Assembly: GCF_028290495.1 (NCBI RefSeq) | Contig: NZ_JAQGJT010000091.1 | Span: 1-32,811, forward strand | From: Tardiphaga sp. | Lineage (GTDB): Bacteria > Pseudomonadota > Alphaproteobacteria > Rhizobiales > Xanthobacteraceae | DNA: 32,811 nt | Direction: 5' to 3' | Shown: piece by piece, positions 31,948 to 32,811 of the stretch | Position numbering within the stretch: the stretch's first letter is position 1 | How the letters are laid out: each line of letters opens with the position of its first letter | Program-made: the position numbers and the translations under genes | Notes under the pieces: generated by a model | What the model was told of the DNA's origin: nothing | Seen by the model: the letters and a program-made list of their open reading frames with translations, nothing else | Database searches by the model: none

Positions 31948-32338
31948 AGTTCGCAGTTTTGTTCTGGACGGTGACATTTTGGTGCGCCGTTCAGGATAAA
32001 GTTCTTAACTTATATATTATTGAAATTGCTATGTAGTTTTCAACGCCGCCGACAATCATGAAGCCACCCAGCCCAAGTGCGATGTCACGCAACGTGATCG
32101 CAAGCGGTCTTTCCACGGACCAGGCACTTCGCGGAAGTGCCAGCAGCCGACTTCGCCGCATCTCCGCGGCGGATCTTCAAGATCCCGCTGGAATCGACCC
32201 ATGCCGAACGCTCAGTCGCGGCAAGGGGCAGGAAGCGCCGGGCCGACGCCCAACGCGTCGTCGCGCGGCGGACGCCAGGTTCGATCAACCGCTCCAAGGC
32301 CCAGCGCAAGGTCATTCGATATCGGTAGTGACAGCGTG
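31948..32338. other. Gene-free stretch with several short hairpins
   Basis: No convincing gene in either strand. Around 31990-32040 it is AT-rich. Then come TGCGAT-containing arms (32078-32102, with a small bulge), GGCACTTC-GCG-GAAGTGCC (32123-32141, perfect), GCCGC/GCGGC (about 32155-32170) and GGATCTT-C-AAGATCC (32171-32185, perfect). Such a run of stems could be a structured RNA or a degraded repeat element. Short open frames here have no recognisable motifs. Confidence 0.45.
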
Positions 32339-32811
32339 TTATCGTCCGGTCGCCTTCCGCCACTCCGCGAAATCGACCAGGGCCTGCTCGTCCGTCGCAG
32401 GATAGAGCCCAAGAATCGAGCGGCCGGCATTAACCTGCTCGGTGACGAAATCCTCGAAAGCGGTCATTTCGAACGCTTCATTGGCGATCTCATCGGCGAG
32501 GTGCGCGGGGATCACGATGACCCCGTCGCTGTCGCCAAGGATGACGTCGCCGGGAAACACCGGCGCATCGCCACAGCCGATCGGGCCGTTGATCTCAATG
32601 GCCTGGTGCAGCGTCAGGTTGGTCGGTGCGCTCGGGCGGTGGTGAAAAGCGGGAAAACCAAGTTTGGCGATTTCGGCGGAATCGCGAAAGCCGCCGTCGG
32701 TGATGACGCCGGCGACGCCGCGCTTCATCAGACGGGTCACTAGGATGGCGCCGGCGGAGGCAGCGCGGGCATCCTTGCGGCTGTCCATCACAAGTACCGC
32801 ACCGGGCGGGC
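32339..32811 (-). CDS. RraA-like / HMG-CHA aldolase-type protein, C-terminal part
   Basis: The frame runs off the right edge with no start; about 157 residues are visible. The diagnostic block is GAILVTRLMKRGVAGVITDG followed by GFRDS, whose R-D pair supports pyruvyl-aldol cleavage in family enzymes, with a metal site nearby. Later the PVFPGDVILGDSDGVIVIP strand pair is typical. Members include RNase E regulator RraA, 4-hydroxy-4-methyl-2-oxoglutarate/4-carboxy-4-hydroxy-2-oxoadipate aldolase and many dimethylmenaquinone-methyltransferase-annotated proteins. In an aromatic-catabolic island an aldolase or oxaloacetate decarboxylase role is more likely than RNase control. Confidence 0.85.
   Translation of the reverse strand, partial: PPGAVLVMDSRKDARAASAGAILVTRLMKRGVAGVITDGGFRDSAEIAKLGFPAFHHRPSAPTNLTLHQAIEINGPIGCGDAPVFPGDVILGDSDGVIVIPAHLADEIANEAFEMTAFEDFVTEQVNAGRSILGLYPATDEQALVDFAEWRKATGR

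Noticed and set aside
31961..31996. Possible terminator after marR (CTGGACGG / CCGTTCAG arms)
   Set aside because: Arms contain a mismatch and a 20-base loop with no U-tract; too weak to call.
32085..32363. Minus-strand frame of 92 codons before the RraA-like gene
   Set aside because: It covers the hairpin region, has a basic low-information composition and overlaps the end of the real gene; no motif supports it.
1..32811. CRISPR arrays, tRNA or rRNA genes
   Set aside because: No regularly spaced repeats, and no cloverleaf-like or rRNA-like sequence was seen while reading either strand.

Overview
The window is high-GC alphaproteobacterial chromosome and almost certainly comes from Bradyrhizobium or a close relative. 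The evidence is the protein repertoire (BoxR/Box enzymes, many five-gene LIV-type ABC transporters, Bug receptors), a Bradyrhizobium-style intergenic inverted repeat near 745-877, and scattered IS3 and IS30 debris. It is a catabolic island for aromatic acids.

Layout. 1-125 is the end of an IS3-family element that abuts a truncated unknown gene (147-320) and its hairpin. 491-4533 (minus) holds a catechol-branch cluster: a Bug-type receptor, a LIV-type receptor, an intact muconate cycloisomerase (catB) and a catC that has lost its 5' end. A LysR regulator (4676-5554) is divergent from it. 5626-13460 (minus) is the aerobic benzoyl-CoA (box) cluster: benzoate-CoA ligase, an alpha/beta hydrolase, a DUF309 protein, boxC, boxB, boxA and an unknown 97-residue protein. 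Divergent from the ligase are boxR (XRE plus shikimate-kinase-like domain) and a translationally coupled unknown 157-residue gene. 15005-19681 (minus) is a complete five-gene LIV-type ABC transporter, probably for benzoate or a related acid. 19860-20486 is wreckage: a LysR C-terminal remnant cut by an IS30 transposase fragment.

20649-27038 (minus) is a gentisate operon, with gentisate 1,2-dioxygenase, fumarylpyruvate hydrolase and a second complete LIV-type transporter. Divergent from it are a zeta-GST maleylpyruvate isomerase and a frameshifted MarR gene. 28316-28732 contains an acyl-CoA ligase remnant. 28733-31265 (minus) is an MHS-family transporter plus an M20 amidohydrolase of the hippurate hydrolase type, with an intact divergent MarR. 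31948-32338 has no gene but several hairpins. The window closes inside an RraA-like gene.

How it works together. Benzoate (taken up by ABC system 1, or released from hippurate-like conjugates by the M20 enzyme) would be activated to benzoyl-CoA, epoxidised by BoxAB and ring-opened by BoxC, under BoxR control. The following aldehyde dehydrogenase (BoxD) is not in the window. Gentisate would be cleaved to fumarate and pyruvate by the second cluster, but no gentisate-forming hydroxylase is present. The most interesting unexplained signal is a 14-bp near-palindrome of the form TGMATWATAATKCA. It occurs upstream of the ligase/boxR, of boxC and of the first ABC receptor, and is a candidate BoxR operator linking three transcription units. 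Several genes beside intact pathways are broken (catC, marR, the ligase remnant, LysR), which suggests ongoing remodelling of this island.
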